Positions 10,295-23,500 of a stretch of DNA of 64,000 nt are shown piece after piece. Position 1 is the first letter of the stretch. Each line of letters starts with the position of its first letter. Under the pieces are notes generated by a model, which was not told the origin of the DNA, ran no database searches, and worked only from the letters and a program-made list of their open reading frames with translations. The DNA is from Anisakis pegreffii (lineage: Eukaryota > Nematoda > Chromadorea > Rhabditida > Anisakidae). Location of the stretch: NCBI GenBank assembly GCA_035041965.1, contig JAPYMA010001212.1, forward strand, positions 1 through 64,000, given 5' to 3'. Both the position numbers and the translations under genes were made by a program.

Positions 10295-13200
10295 TCAAAA
10301 TGACATGAGTCGTGGATGAGGGACAATAAGATCTCCTGTTGTCGTACGGCGATGTCGGTAATCTGGACGTGGTTTCGTCCACGATGCGGGCTCAGCTTCG
10401 CCAGTAAATAGGAAAACCGCTGTACATATGACCACCGATGCAAAAATTGAAAGCAATATGATTTGCCTGGAATCTTGCGATCGATCATGAAAGCGCGATT
10501 AGTCGATGGAATGATTACATTTAACAGTGTGATTATTCCACACTTAACAATAGAATCAAATAAAATTATTGCGGTTACGATGAATATGATAGTATTTGTT
10601 ATTTGATCGATTATAAGGATCGAACTAAGGAAATTTGAAGACAAAGACTAAGTAAGATACCATTGCAACCAAGTGTTGTCGTATGCAATTCCGTTGACGA
10701 ATGGTGGTAATACAATGATACCAACGCTGTTGATGAATTGTACAATCAAAAAGACGAAATGTGAGTGCTGCATTGAAACCTGAACAAGAAATCTTTCAGT
10801 CCGGATTTCCAATAATTTTGATATATATGATGTCGACTCTCGCAAAAAAACTCACGATAGCGCCACTTTTCACCGGTCCAACCCACATAAGACCACTGAA
10901 GGCAACTGCAACTATGTACATAATTATAGCCACTATGTAATTTTTCACATACGCCAGTATAATGAATGCCACTGCCATTGTTCCTGAAAGGGTGACTGGT
11001 TGTTCGTATATCTCGTTTCATCTAAACATAATCTGCTTCGATCACAATTTTCGAGCGTTTTGACCATTCAACTCATAAAATCGGATACGTTTCATTCACA
11101 GAGCCGCTTTCCAATGTTATCTATGAAAGAATCGCTCTAGTTTCCAATAGTGCTTCGAAATCGAACCTTGCGAAAGAAGTGTGAACAGTTTCACTCGATT
11201 CTTCGGCGACACACATGTTGCCAAATCGCTGACTGGTCCTCCGAGAACTTTAACTATAACGGCCGCAACATTCGCAAGTGCTGTGAAGAGGCCAGTGTTT
11301 TCAACTGCTAAGTGTTGCACCTGTGATATTTAAGAATCACTTTCACTCAACTGCTCTTCAAGACGATCAAGAACTCCGTTCACGACTGACTCTTTCCAAA
11401 TCGAAATTATTCATAAAGATGGAGAAGGTACAGCTAGAATCAGATTCAATTCAATACCTTATTCAGATAAATTGGGCCAAACTGTACGAATATCTCGTAG
11501 CCAAAAGTGGCACCCGTGCAGCAAATCCACACACCCCAAATGGGAATGCTCTTCATAATTTCCTTATATGGAACTGGTTCCAACTTCTTTTCAAGAACAC
11601 TCGTTTTCTCTTCTTCGATCCACTCCAATTCTTTGGCGCTTACGAATCTGCATTTACGATGATTAGTCTCGTACTGGTACATGAACGATTACATAATACA
11701 TCGAAGAGCACTGACATTAAAATTTCACATCGGTCACCAACAAATGATATTGAACAAACAATATATTCACATACAGAGTTATGTAATATAGTTGTATGCT
11801 GCATAATTCACTCAATTATTTTTCATGTTTTAAAAAATTCATTACTCAGAATCGTCAATATTGATCTCCAATTATCATTATACTGATCAAGTATTCACCT
11901 GTGAATTATTGGAGAGTCACGGAAGAACAAATAGAAAAGGATGTATGAGATAATGGTCAGACCACCGAGCGTATAATATGCGCCTCGCCACCCGACCGAT
12001 GATTCACAGAAAGCACCGGATACTGGCAATGTGATTATGCAACCGAACTGTGAACAAAACTCAAGTTCTTCATCAATCTATGATATCCGCACAACTGCAC
12101 TGAATTCCCCCTTTCGATCGTATGTCTCCCATTAAATACTTCAGTCGTTTCACATATTACACGGATCATTCGTTCAAACTTCGAATGGAAAGATGGATAA
12201 GGGGGAAAAAGGTGCTGCAATGAGATGACGGGTATTCTTTGAAAATGATCATTCACCTGTAGATTACAGGACATCCACGCTGTGTACATTCCACTTCCTT
12301 TTATCGTCGACCAGTTCGAGACAATCGCACCGAGCATTGGGTATGAGGCGGCCATAGCAAATCCCTATAGCAAAATATTGAAGCTCATTTTCACTAAAAT
12401 GTCTAAATAGTTTTAGCACATCCATGAGTTACATTCAGCAATTCATAGATCATCTGCGTTATCCTTCCTTTAATATGAAGCGATATAAAACCTGATATCA
12501 ACCAGTTCTGCTGAGTGCAAACCGATGGTTGCATAGACAAATCAGAATGCGTACCTCAAGGAATCTCATTAGCAAAAGCCAGTAGAATCCTCCCGAAGCT
12601 GCCGCTGGTGTGAGGATTGTTGATATTCCCGAGAGCAATCCGAATAGTGTGAACATGGTCCTGAAAAGAAGCGCGCCTCCATCTCGTCAAATCATTTGTT
12701 TCTCATTCGAGATATCTCCGTTCAATAAGATTCTTGATGATCAATGGGAGAAAGAAACCGACAGAAATTCGAACGTGTTTCAATATGCTCGAACTATATA
12801 GGTATCTGAAATCCAAACCGGAGAGTGGTTCTCGTTTCGAGGAACATCACCGGATAAACTCCAGCGACCGAGCCGATTGCGACGATGATGAATAGCCATG
12901 ATTGTTGTGACTTCGTATAGTTGTATAAACCACCCGCTGAAATTTGTGATTTCGTATAGTTTTATAAACCACCCGCTTAAATTTGCTTTCGTCAATAGTT
13001 TAATCATTGAAAACATAACAGTATCATCATGTGAGATGTTCCTAATGCTGGAAATTCTTCCGAGTAATCTATGATGTTCATTGGCTCAGATCATCCTTAT
13101 TCTGATATTCATCATTCAAAGAATCTTCACTGAATTCATTTTATGATGATCGTACGTGCGATTCCGCCCCCGCACTTAGGCACAATAACAATGAAATCGC

Positions 13201-13637
13201 ATTGTCACAAAGTCATTTTAATTCCATCAAACATATTCGCAAGCAAAACATTTTAGTCTTGTAAACTAAAATCATTAATTGACATTGAAAAATAGAGATG
13301 TGATCCCAAATTCAGGATTTCCCTTCACTGAATTTGCTGACGAATGAACGAACTTACATGTTTCATTGGTTCCGTTCCCGGTCCCACCATCATCAGACAT
13401 GCAAATGATCGTGAAGTTGAGAACGAGGGAATTGCCCATCAACCACGCCAAACATATTATTGACAGTACCATTATAACATATCTGGTACAATTGCAGAAT
13501 GAGAAGATTGGGTGCTCGTGTATTCGAGTGATATACTCTTGATGTTTACGGGCTTTTTCTGGATCCTTTGGGACTGCGATGATCGACTTCTTGCGAGCAT
13601 CAAAATATGTAGATTTTTCGCTGTTAGCGTCTGACAT
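10295..13637 (-). CDS. SLC17-family transporter (MFS), copy 2, ten exons
   Basis: Paralogue of the gene at 2344-5670, with the same ten-exon layout: 13358-13637, 12819-12936, 12555-12660, 12257-12364, 11899-12047, 11458-11647, 11167-11320, 10856-10983, 10661-10779, 10295-10466. All donors, acceptors and the stop are retained, so it appears intact and about 507 residues long. Exons 1-7 encode the same protein as copy 1. Ten replacements occur in exons 8-10: T/I, S/A and L/I in exon 8; V/I, A/V, T/I, S/T, E/L and H/Q in exon 9; A/G in exon 10. In exon 9 the sequence before the last membrane span reads NTWLQW instead of NSWEHW. Likely a plasma-membrane or vesicle anion carrier; the substrate is unknown. 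The first ATG after the in-frame stop was chosen as start. Confidence 0.88.
12909..12986. repeat. 39-bp tandem duplication over the exon 2 acceptor (copy 2)
   Basis: Same two adjacent 39-bp units as at 4942-5019, with the same decayed TTTAAG in the intronic unit. Its presence in both genes shows that this small duplication predates the gene duplication, or was homogenised afterwards. Confidence 0.85.
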
Positions 13638-14419
13638 TCTCTCTGAATTTTGCAGAAGATTATCCACGGATTGACTGTTTCCAACTGGCTCCAAACAACG
13701 TTTTGATAGCTTTTACGCAGAAGCGATTCGAGGACAACATTAAGAAGGTAGGAATCACATAATCTTCCGGTAGAGATTACAGAACAATATTGGTGCATAA
13801 TATGTCGAAAATCTGAGGATCCTATTCAAAAGTGTCGTCACTATTTCGTGCACTGATAATGTGAAATGCGGGCTGGAATGACTGATTAGAGGTACAAGCA
13901 TCGGGTTTGAGACTTGAACTTGTCCAAAGTACTCACTGTGAGAAGTACGTGAACTTGAGGAAACGCTCAGTATGAACTGATGTACTGTTCAATGAGATCA
14001 TGTTAATGTTCACTGTCGACTATCTGCTAATAATAATGGTCCTATGAATTCACGTAGCGCTCACTTTTATCAAACCGTAGGGCGTATCTAATGCATCATA
14101 GCGCGATCAATGAAATGATTTTTAAAAATGGTCGCAATCTCCAAAAATTAAGCATCTGACACTCCAGATACGAAATGAATTCACTTGAGATTCATCGAGA
14201 TCACTTGAGTTTCTGTCATTGTGACGATACCACCCGGGGAACATTCATGGGTGTCGTTCCCTGGCATGAGTTGACTTCTCATGTAGTTGAAGGTGCTGGA
14301 GGTGAGCTGGAGAGAACATCGCTGAAGACTGGATGACTGTCTGCATTTACACCCAATGAGCCATTTTATAGTGTGAATTAATGTGTACGTGTATCTTGCG
14401 AGCTTATCAAGCTAATCAG

Positions 14420-15274
14420 TAATTTTTTGGCTAATAAATCAAACATTATCTATTTGACACCGAAAAACTGAAACACTAACTTTATGATGCTTAACAAGCA
14501 CACTTATGTGTATGTGTATGTTTGTGTTCACAATCTAATACGTGGCTTATTTGCACTATACATGCATTGACAGGTAATTTTTTAATTGCTTTCCAGTTAA
14601 CTATTCAATCGATTGACTGATAACTCTGTGGGCCTTTGATGCGCTCCAAAGCTCATTCTCAACAAAAATGACCGAAAAAAAAAGAAACAATACGAAGTGA
14701 ACAGTAGTTCCACTCTGATAATGACGAGAAATGAAGTGAACACTGTTCAAAAAAGACAAATATGGATGGATATGTTTAAAAGGTGAGCGAACATCTTATC
14801 TCTTGCTAGGACGTAATAAAACCAACGCAACAAGCAATGAAACACTTGATGAATATTTAATTTTGCGTTGTTTCAATGTTCATATCGTATCTTATTCCAT
14901 AATATGATGAATTTTTACAACTTGTTTTCATCTGCTTTCTTGGCTCAACCATACGGCACTGGGTGAATGAAACGATAAACTGTTTTGTGAACGTGTACAA
15001 CGGACAACTTATGCAACATATTATACAAAATTTCCGCATTGACCTTTGTTTAGTTGATGATGACACAGTTGCGTTGGTACTCAATAAGAATTTGAACAGT
15101 TTCAACCTGCAAACCTTACGGTTGTTTGGCATCTGCACGCCTTATGGCAAGCAACATCGTTGCCGACTGAAAGGCGATTACTCACTCACAATCACAGTGA
15201 GAAACGGCACGAAAACGAACGTTATGAGAGGCAGGCAGCATGATTGACTATGCATAAACGAATTTATTTGAAAG
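14420..15274. repeat. Block C2
   Basis: Second copy of C1, a few percent diverged. The plus-strand frame (14963-15247) and the overlapping minus-strand frame (14857-15138) are both still open. The flank after 15274 is single copy and includes a short CAGGCC/GGCCTG hairpin near 15316. Confidence 0.7.
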
Positions 15275-15720
15275 GGTCGAACCATAAGCTCACTCACATT
15301 CAGCAGCAATGCCGACAGGCCAAAGCCGGCCTGAACAGGTGTGTGCGTTGCATGAACGTGGATTACAGTTCACAATGTGGAATATAACAAAGCTGATGAA
15401 TAACATAGTACCATAATGATAACACAACAACAACAGTGTCGCATAGTACCATAATTCAATAAAACAAAGAACAACAGAACAATAATTAGAACATTTATAT
15501 CACTTATCAACTATTCCTTCATCACTTATTTTCACCAACCAGCATTCATTAGCCTAAACAAAACGATCATGAAACCATTAGTCCTTTCATGCAATTCTGG
15601 TGATTCTGATGAACGATTTCTAGCCAATTCATAAACTATCGTCCCAATAGTGCGTTATAGCAGCTTGAACGATGATTGATTGGCTTGTGGGCTGAGGATA
15701 TCCTTGGTTTCAATCTTCCA
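15275..15720 (-). other. 3' flank of the large gene
   Basis: Lies downstream of the large minus-strand gene's stop codon and probably contains its 3' untranslated region. No clean polyadenylation hexamer on the minus strand could be singled out. No coding frame is evident. Confidence 0.4.
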
Positions 15721-18700
15721 TTAGTTTAGTCGCTTTTTGCTACCAAAAATGGAATTCTTCAAGCGTTGACCCAATCCCGCACGTTTTTCTGAGCCTGAAA
15801 TACGGTTCGGTTTGATCGGTAAACGCAAATAACTGATCTGCAGTTGAGTACAATTAAATTTGCACTAATGTTAATGTTCAATATGATAACGGTCAAATTC
15901 AGCCATTTTATGATCACTATTCAACATTACTAATCTATGCAAAAATGCGATCAGTCCACCAAAAAGTAATGAAATGAATCACACCCATTTCAATGAAATC
16001 ATTACACGCTAAACTGTTACTCGATTCTCTAATCACTTCGATACGTTTCAGCATATGAAGAAATAGAGATATCAATTATGCTCTAATTTTATTGCTCAAT
16101 GCAAAAAGACACGATTGATCACAAACTAAACGCTTTTGTTTTAGGCAGCATTAGACTGTAGAACGATAAGAATGCATTTTTTCTTCGAAATATTATCGTA
16201 TTGATAAGCGATGTATTGTTTGTTCAAGCTTCATTAGTCCTACAGATCTGCTGCTTCAGTTATGCATATAGACAAGAACTCGAATAGATCGCATGGCAGA
16301 TGGCTATCATCAATCACGAATTTTCAAACAATATTTGGTGTCAGATCGTTTTAGTGTCATTTCAGGCATGAAAGACATCAATGATCAGTCATAAAAGTTC
16401 ACAAAGATCACTGCTCAGATAGCTGTCTCGCTCTACTTTCACTTAGTGGGCACAGGCGGAGTGAAACGATAAAAATGTTGAAAGGATGGAAAAAAGATTG
16501 AGAATAATGTTCTCAATAATGTCTTATCGATGAACGATTAGCTTTTAAAGCATGACGATTACAATGCGATGAAATGGCTTAACATGTCCGTTTGTTTAAC
16601 GCTACTGTCAGCACTGATAAACAAGCCGTAACAGCACAAGAGAGCAAACACCAATATCAATATCAAAAGCATTTGATATGTCTGTGAACGTATTAAATTT
16701 TGATGAAGGTCGTTGAATGGATATTTCAAATTACAAAACACTAAAGTGTAAACAACGAAAAACTCGAAATAAGCCTTCAAATTCCATCGTTACTAATCCA
16801 ACAATTCAATCGCTAACACTACAAATGATGAACAACAAAACAAAAAAAGACCACTAGCATACCACGTCTTTGAGGAGTTGATGAATTTTGATTTTTGCCA
16901 ATAACTTGCGCCTTCCATGGTTCATTGCTAAGACTGTTGCTCTTCATCAGTGGTGCATGGCCGGTGGTTTTTTCATCAGAAACCTGGAATATTTTTTTTG
17001 TTTGAAAATGTCAATAATACGGACAATTTTGGGCAGCTTCTTTCAGATTTGAGTTGATTTTCATACTCTTAGAACTGAATTTGTTGCAGTCACAATACTG
17101 GAAATGTATCAGTTAAAGCAGACGTTTTCACACACCCTATATTCTCGCCTCGAAACTGTTCTGAGTAACAGAACAACTCACAGGACACAATCACAATCTT
17201 GTAATCAATGACCAAAATGCAATCACCACAACCTTATTCAAGGACAGCAACGAGGCGGCATTCATTGGTGGCTTCGATGAGCCGCTAATCTTGCGCAGAA
17301 ACTGGCCGAATCGATTGGTGGAAGAAGCGCCGCTAGCCGCTGACCTCCCCTTAGCGGTAGCGTTATTTGAAGGAGGAAGACGATGGCTACTCATCGACGT
17401 ATTATCCGTTTCTGTGGCACTCGAGAATCTCCTCTCGTCTATCTGAAAGATGATAGAGCTTCACAAGTGCAACATCATGAAAACGAATCGAATTATAACC
17501 GATTAAATCGCTCCTCCGCGATCACCTTAAATGAAATAAGGCCCACCTGGATATTGTCATAGAATCCATCGTCTTCATCGTCATCACCAACACTGGTCGG
17601 TCTAGAACACATCGACTGTTTTCCGTTCAACGATCCTCGATGGCCACTGCCAGACGAACGTTGCAGCGAGGAGGATTGATTCGTCGATGTGGCATAAGAG
17701 GATTGCGCTCCGAGTGACGATCCTGATGAGTAGTAACCACCGGTTTGAGACGAGTTTGTTGAACCTGAAACTAAGCGCATTTCAAAACACCAAATTCCAA
17801 AACTTTTTCCTCAAATTGCCCATAATATTTACAAATGTGAACGATGACTTACAATCGAAGCCTCTCTGAAGGAACCAATTTTAGTTTTAGACAAAATGAA
17901 TGCAACGTGATTGACTTTTGATCGCTACTGAATTCAGGAATGCACATGTGTGTATGTATATGATCAATGCTTCGTAAAATCGTGCGATGCTATGCTCTGA
18001 CCAGGAGGTTGTGAAGGCGGTTGAGTGACTGGAAAAGCAGGAATCGATGAGATTGATTCACGTGACAGTGAGTTCGAGGCGGCACGGTAAGAGGGTTGTG
18101 ATGAGGATATTACTGACGAGTTTATTGTGGATGAATGTGTTGTGTTCGGGTGGTGCTGATTTCTGTGATGTTGTTGTTGTTGTTGTTGTTGTGCTGTGAC
18201 ATTCACTGGTGGTGGCTGGGATACTGATGAGAATTTAGTTTTGCTCGAAGGAGATTGGGGCTTAATGTGTGAATAACCTGACGGTGATGAGACCTGCAAG
18301 TGACCATAACAGTACTACAAAATGAAATGTAAAAAAATCAAAACTGTAGTCAAATTGAAGTACGATAACAAAATTCAGTTCACAGCGCTGATTGAACATG
18401 TGAGATACGTCATGCTCGTCAGTGTTCATTGATACATGGTGAAAGAAAGGCATTCTGCAGAAAAGTGCAATAAATTCATGAGTTTCGAATAGCTCCTTAA
18501 GACACTGGATTGAAATCAGTGGTTCTTGATCGAGAAGATATTGGAAAGGCTCGAGTTTCGAGGGGAATAAGCAATTGTCGATAGTCACCTCTTTCTGGGC
18601 ATTACTGAATTCGTTGATCTCACAATAATTTTCATCTTCTTTACTCGCTCGTCGCCCATGCCACATATTACGTCGCCATGCAGGTGGAGCAATATCTAAA

Positions 18701-20522
18701 ACTACTTACTGAATTTAAACGTATATTTCATTGAAGATATTAATGGCACACCATCGTCATATAATGCCATCGTGTTTCATTGAAGCAGTGCATTCGTGAG
18801 GTGAAATCATTGAGCATCAATCACATCACTAAATTGTCTATTTTTGAAGCCCTATAAAACTCAACGCTTACTGAATGACAAACAAAACCCTCGAGTGATT
18901 CAGCAGAAAAGCACCAAACCAATGAAATCCAAGTGTTGGCAGTTCCTTAACCTATCGGCAACTTTTTGAACGAAGCTTCATACACTTCACTGCAATACAT
19001 TCTAAGAAGCCATACTAGCATTAATAAGCTTTCAGCAGTGAATAACGCAGTCTACACGTAAAACTACTTCTTCTCATAGGATCAATTCCCCATCAACTTT
19101 CAGCAAATAATTCAATCAGACTGAAAAAAGAGAACCGGGCCGATAGTGATCAGTATCTGAGTAAATGATTGATCAAAAAAGTATTCTCCTCGATGACAAA
19201 TTAACAGTGAATGGTTGGTTGCTTAACGAAGAGTGCTCTTATCTGGACGCGGATGCAATGAATGAACACAAAACAAGAAACAGGTGTCTCTTTTGGAACT
19301 AATCTCCGAGATTCTAGGCAGAAGTTGAATCGAATATTCCATGAAACTATGAAATTTGATGCATAAAATTTCACGGAATCGTTTCGTTGCCCATTCCCCA
19401 TGCCACTGCGATCAACAAGCGATATAAATAACGCACCCTAATCGCTACTTAACAATAAGCAATGCCACTAATCATATAACAACCACCGCAACTAGCTTGA
19501 ATACTCACTTGATGTTTATAGAATCTTCAAATTTGATGGCAAAATATAAATGTTTGTAACAAATGAAGAGTGTCGTGGAAAAAATATTTTGAATTCATTC
19601 ATGGGAGCGTGATGATGCTGATTGATGATTTTCAAAACAATTTCTGACGAGATTTTGATTTCGCTGAAAGGTAAAACCTCATCAACAGTGCTCTGACCAA
19701 CAAATGGATATGAAACTGCTCTCAATGATCAAAGCAAAAGACGTAATGAATCGATGGCATAATAATATATCCCTCAACACTGAATGATCAACTACACTGA
19801 TAATTTTTGATTTTGATGGCACAATCGGAATCCACTCGGAATGCTTGCATATTCAATAAGATAGCGTTGTTATTCACCGTGTTTATTTTCGAAAACCGAT
19901 TGCATAGCTTCCACTTTGCTTGGGTTCAATTTCTCCTGATTGATCGTCTCAAATGGTGATAGTACTTGGGCGGTTCCGGACGTCCCGGATGTCGGTCGAA
20001 GCTCTGAAAAATGGATCCGATGTTCACTTTGAAGAGTTCGAAATCGCTGATACGATAACATGTTTAAGATGTTGATTGGTGATGAAACTATCGATTAGTT
20101 GATGCATTTTTCATAGGAGGGGAATAAAGGATAAACGAACGATCGCTCCTGCGGAATCGTGGACTGCTATCCTCAGCACCAATATCACCAGCCACATTGC
20201 GTAACATGTTTGTCATTTCATCGAAGGCCATTTTTTGTTGTTTCACACGTCGCACACCGCGATCAACAGAACTGAAACTCAGATTTTCAGATACGAATCA
20301 CGAAGCTTCGCAAACCACTCTTGATATGCAGCTATAATAAGTTACCGAAGAACAGTGATGTGAAGAAGATGAAAAGCAAAGCATTCACCTTGTTTTTGCT
20401 AGCTTACTAGAGCCATTAGTAATCGGTTGATTGTTTTTCGACTTTTCGAATTCTGGCAGATGATTCGATGAAGATGCCTCAAGTCGTGTTGGGAAAGAGC
20501 GTCGTTTGTCGGTAAAATTAGG
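15721..20522 (-). CDS. Large gene, exons 34-42 (C-terminus)
   Basis: Exons 20389-20522, 20141-20271, 19878-20003, 18589-18695, 18002-18293, 17547-17764, 17233-17442, 16863-16983 and 15721-15794. Exon 35 encodes VKQQKMAFDEMTNMLRNVAG (helix-prone). Exon 38 has seven consecutive glutamines in Ser/His/Pro-rich sequence. Exon 39 ends in the acidic DDDEDDGFYDNIQ, followed in exon 40 by IDERRFSSATETDNTS and a basic FGQFLRKISGSSK. The last exon encodes GLGQRLKNSIFGSKKRLN and a TAA stop. All phases agree. The acidic YDNI and basic FGS-type tail suggest protein or membrane interaction sites (inference). Confidence 0.82.
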
Positions 20523-23500
20523 CTGAAATAATCATCGATCGGTCAAAAGGTTGACTCGGAACTGTAAAGTTAAGAAAAAACCAGAAAAAAATTGTTCAAC
20601 AGCGAAAAATTCTGATCTGTTCAAGCAAACCTCATCAGTGTTCAGCTCCAGTTCAGCTACTAAGGCATCGATGGCTAACACGGGATCAGGCTGTTTTGCG
20701 ACAGTTTTCCCTAGCAACTGAGTGCTCGATTCAGGTAGACTGTTCACAGAAGCACGCATTGCACTATTGTTTGGCGTGTATTGAGCGAATGCACCGTTAC
20801 GATGGATGACAGCGTTATCATCCGATCGGACACTGCTCAGTGTATTACAGGTTTCCTAAAAACCAGCTTATTGAAGAGCTTTTGGATTGCATGAGGTTCC
20901 AGGAAGCTGTAAACCTTTTTTTGAATATGTTCTTGAATCGCGACTGAACTCATGGAAAGACGACTAAATGTTTAAACAATTTCAAAAGTGCATTGATACA
21001 TGTTGGGCATTATTCTTCAATCCGGGAGAATACTTTGATAAATCGCTGTTATTGGGCAGTGTTACAATGAGAGACCTGAGAACTGGCTCGCCATTGAGGT
21101 GCTGCTGCTTCATTGCTTCGTTTGCGGTCAGAAATTTGATTGTGAGATGCGACTTTTTTGAAACTATGCTGGATACCACCGTTCAGATGCCCTTCACTAT
21201 TCACCCTGAAAAGTCGCTCCATCATCCCATAATTGTACTGTGGTAAGGTCAGTTTGATACACTAGAACAGTGGTTCTCAACCTTCCCCCTTGACTCCCTA
21301 CAAAATTTCAAGGTGTCCAAGGTATGAATGCATATGTTCTATTGATATGGAAGCATAATTCGAGAGTTAGATGATCCTAATAATCAGATTCTATGCTGGC
21401 TCATTGAAAAGAAACATTTCAATGCACACGATCTGCTGTTGATCGTTAACAATTGTTCAGATCTGTAATGTTATTGTTGAATAAGTGATCAGAGAGTGTG
21501 TGCAATAGAATGAGAGCTTGATGTCAGCTTTTGAAAGCAATGAGGCGAAAAGAATGAGAAGTGGGCAGTGCGAGAACGTATTGAGTGAGAAAAGGTTTGA
21601 GAGTGATCAAAGCAATTTCTCAGTATTAAACCGTCGACGAGACCAAATTGAATGAGAAAACGACAACACGAGTTCGCATTCAATGAGAAAAGCTTTGAGA
21701 GCGTTTAGACGGCACCATAAAGAATGAGAATTTTGCTGAAAATATTTATATTCAACGTTCTCTGAACTGATCGTTGATTATTTCGTTGATCAGTCAACAG
21801 GATGCTTTCAACAGATCTATAATACAACTGAGGACTCATGCTGAAGAGGATTATCATAAGTTGTTCGAATCATGGAATGCAATTGAAGCAATGCGAATCA
21901 CCGTTCACTGATTTCGCGAAACGGCTGTGGATAGTGGTTATTGAAGTTATACGCTTTGCTGCTCGTGGCAAGTCCGTAAACCGGGTGTGGACGCAGTGGT
22001 TGCGGTTTGATTGGAACCGGTTGAACGGGTGCGTTGTCGAACTTCTGTTGTTGAGGAGGAGGTTGCGTGTTCATTGATTTCCTGGAAAATCACAATCGTC
22101 ACGCATGTTCACTGCTAAAACAGTCAAAGGCGGTAGCCTGAAATCTTGAAAAGTAATCAGATTCATTCATGAATGTAACGTAACGACCGATAAGATCAGT
22201 AACACTGGTCCCGAAATCAGGATTCTATAGAACTGTACAATTTTAGCATTAGTCTGAGCATAACCCCTCTAGGTTCTCGTCGTTCGGAATGTGAACCCAC
22301 CTGGCCGGTTTTGCCGGTGGGATGACGGCATCCTGGAGAAGATCCGGTGTTTCACGCTGTCTCCTCTTTTTGCGATCCATCGAATTAATCGCCGCCACTT
22401 CAGCCGAACAACTTCCAATTGAGCGTTCATCCAAATCGTAGTCCATTGGTTCCTGCCAGCACTTTTCGTATTATTCTCATTATAATGCCTAACATCGAGT
22501 CAAAAAAACGTTAAAAATTAATCATGCAACTCGAAATTCGATTCGATTGAAAGTTTATACGTTAAGCAGTTTTGAAAGTTTCCCCAACTTCCGAAAGATA
22601 CACTGGTCACTATAATGCGGTCACCCAAGGATAAATGCTGACCTCTTCAAGTCCGCCCAGCAACAGATCAGGTTTAGGTTGGCCTGAAGCCCACGATTTG
22701 ATGTCTCCGGCGAGCCATTTTCTCGTGAAGTCCAGTCGATCACCACGAAGCTTTCGATCTGGGCTCGGCAACACGATTGTTTCAGCAACATCAACGTCTC
22801 CGAACGTTTGTTCGAATTTCTCTTGTGGTGGGGATTGCTTTAGAACCTGATTGAATACAGATGAGGAAATATGCTTTCTAGTCTGTTAACGTTGCGATTA
22901 TCTCAATGATATGTTGGAAAATTCAGTAGTGCAACCACGGACTTTAACGATGGAATGATGGTAAGGAAAAACTGAACAGTTTAATTATTGCGAGAACAAC
23001 TTTGAGGAACGATTCAATAAGAAAGTGAAAATACTACGGAGAATATTCACTTTCGATCATTTAAAAACCAATAATATGTCCGATTTTGAAGAAATAAGTC
23101 TGCCATGAATCAAGAAGAAACGATTGATACCGTTGGTTTAGTTCGAGTAGGTTGAGGACGTGGCGATTTTTGCATTCCAGCTGATGGATCAGCTGCTATA
23201 CGACTGATCGGTGATTGTTTACTGAAAGCAATCCGAGTTCAAAGCCGTGAACATATTTCTCAAAAAATAATTTCATTTAGAGGAGATAATTGTCCAGAAA
23301 CTGCACTCTGACAATTCGAATAAAAGAAATGTCAGCCGACTCCATTTTATAGCAGAAATTTTTTCATTTTGAACTATTGGGAAATTATCAATAGTTCGTT
23401 TCAAGTTTCATATGTTTCCAAATGATCCGGTATCAGTTGAGCGATTTCAAGATAAGGAATAAGTGATTCACAAGAATCAGCATAAACTTCGTTCATCACA

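Larger units (their letters stand above)
9602..15274. repeat. Right tandem-duplication unit (A2-C2)
   Basis: The right unit is joined directly to the end of C1 and repeats A then C without block B. Its A/C junction, near 14417, follows the words CTTATCAAGCTAATCA, the point at which the left copy turns into block B. It ends near 15274, after which the sequence is unrelated to that following C1. Much of the central part (about 11.0-14.0 kb) is almost identical to the left copy, while the 3' exons are clearly more diverged. Confidence 0.9.

Noticed and set aside
11323..11886. 187-codon plus-strand open frame
   Set aside because: It runs antisense across exon 6 and neighbouring introns of transporter copy 2. 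The minus-strand reading matches SLC17 with correct splice phases; the same frame in copy 1 is broken.
18262..18666. 134-codon minus-strand frame as a separate gene
   Set aside because: Only its first part (exon 37, 18589-18695) has an acceptor, donor and matching phases; the remainder is intron read-through.
22635..22850. Plus-strand frame of 71 codons
   Set aside because: Antisense to exon 29, a 68-codon phase-0 exon with good splice sites.
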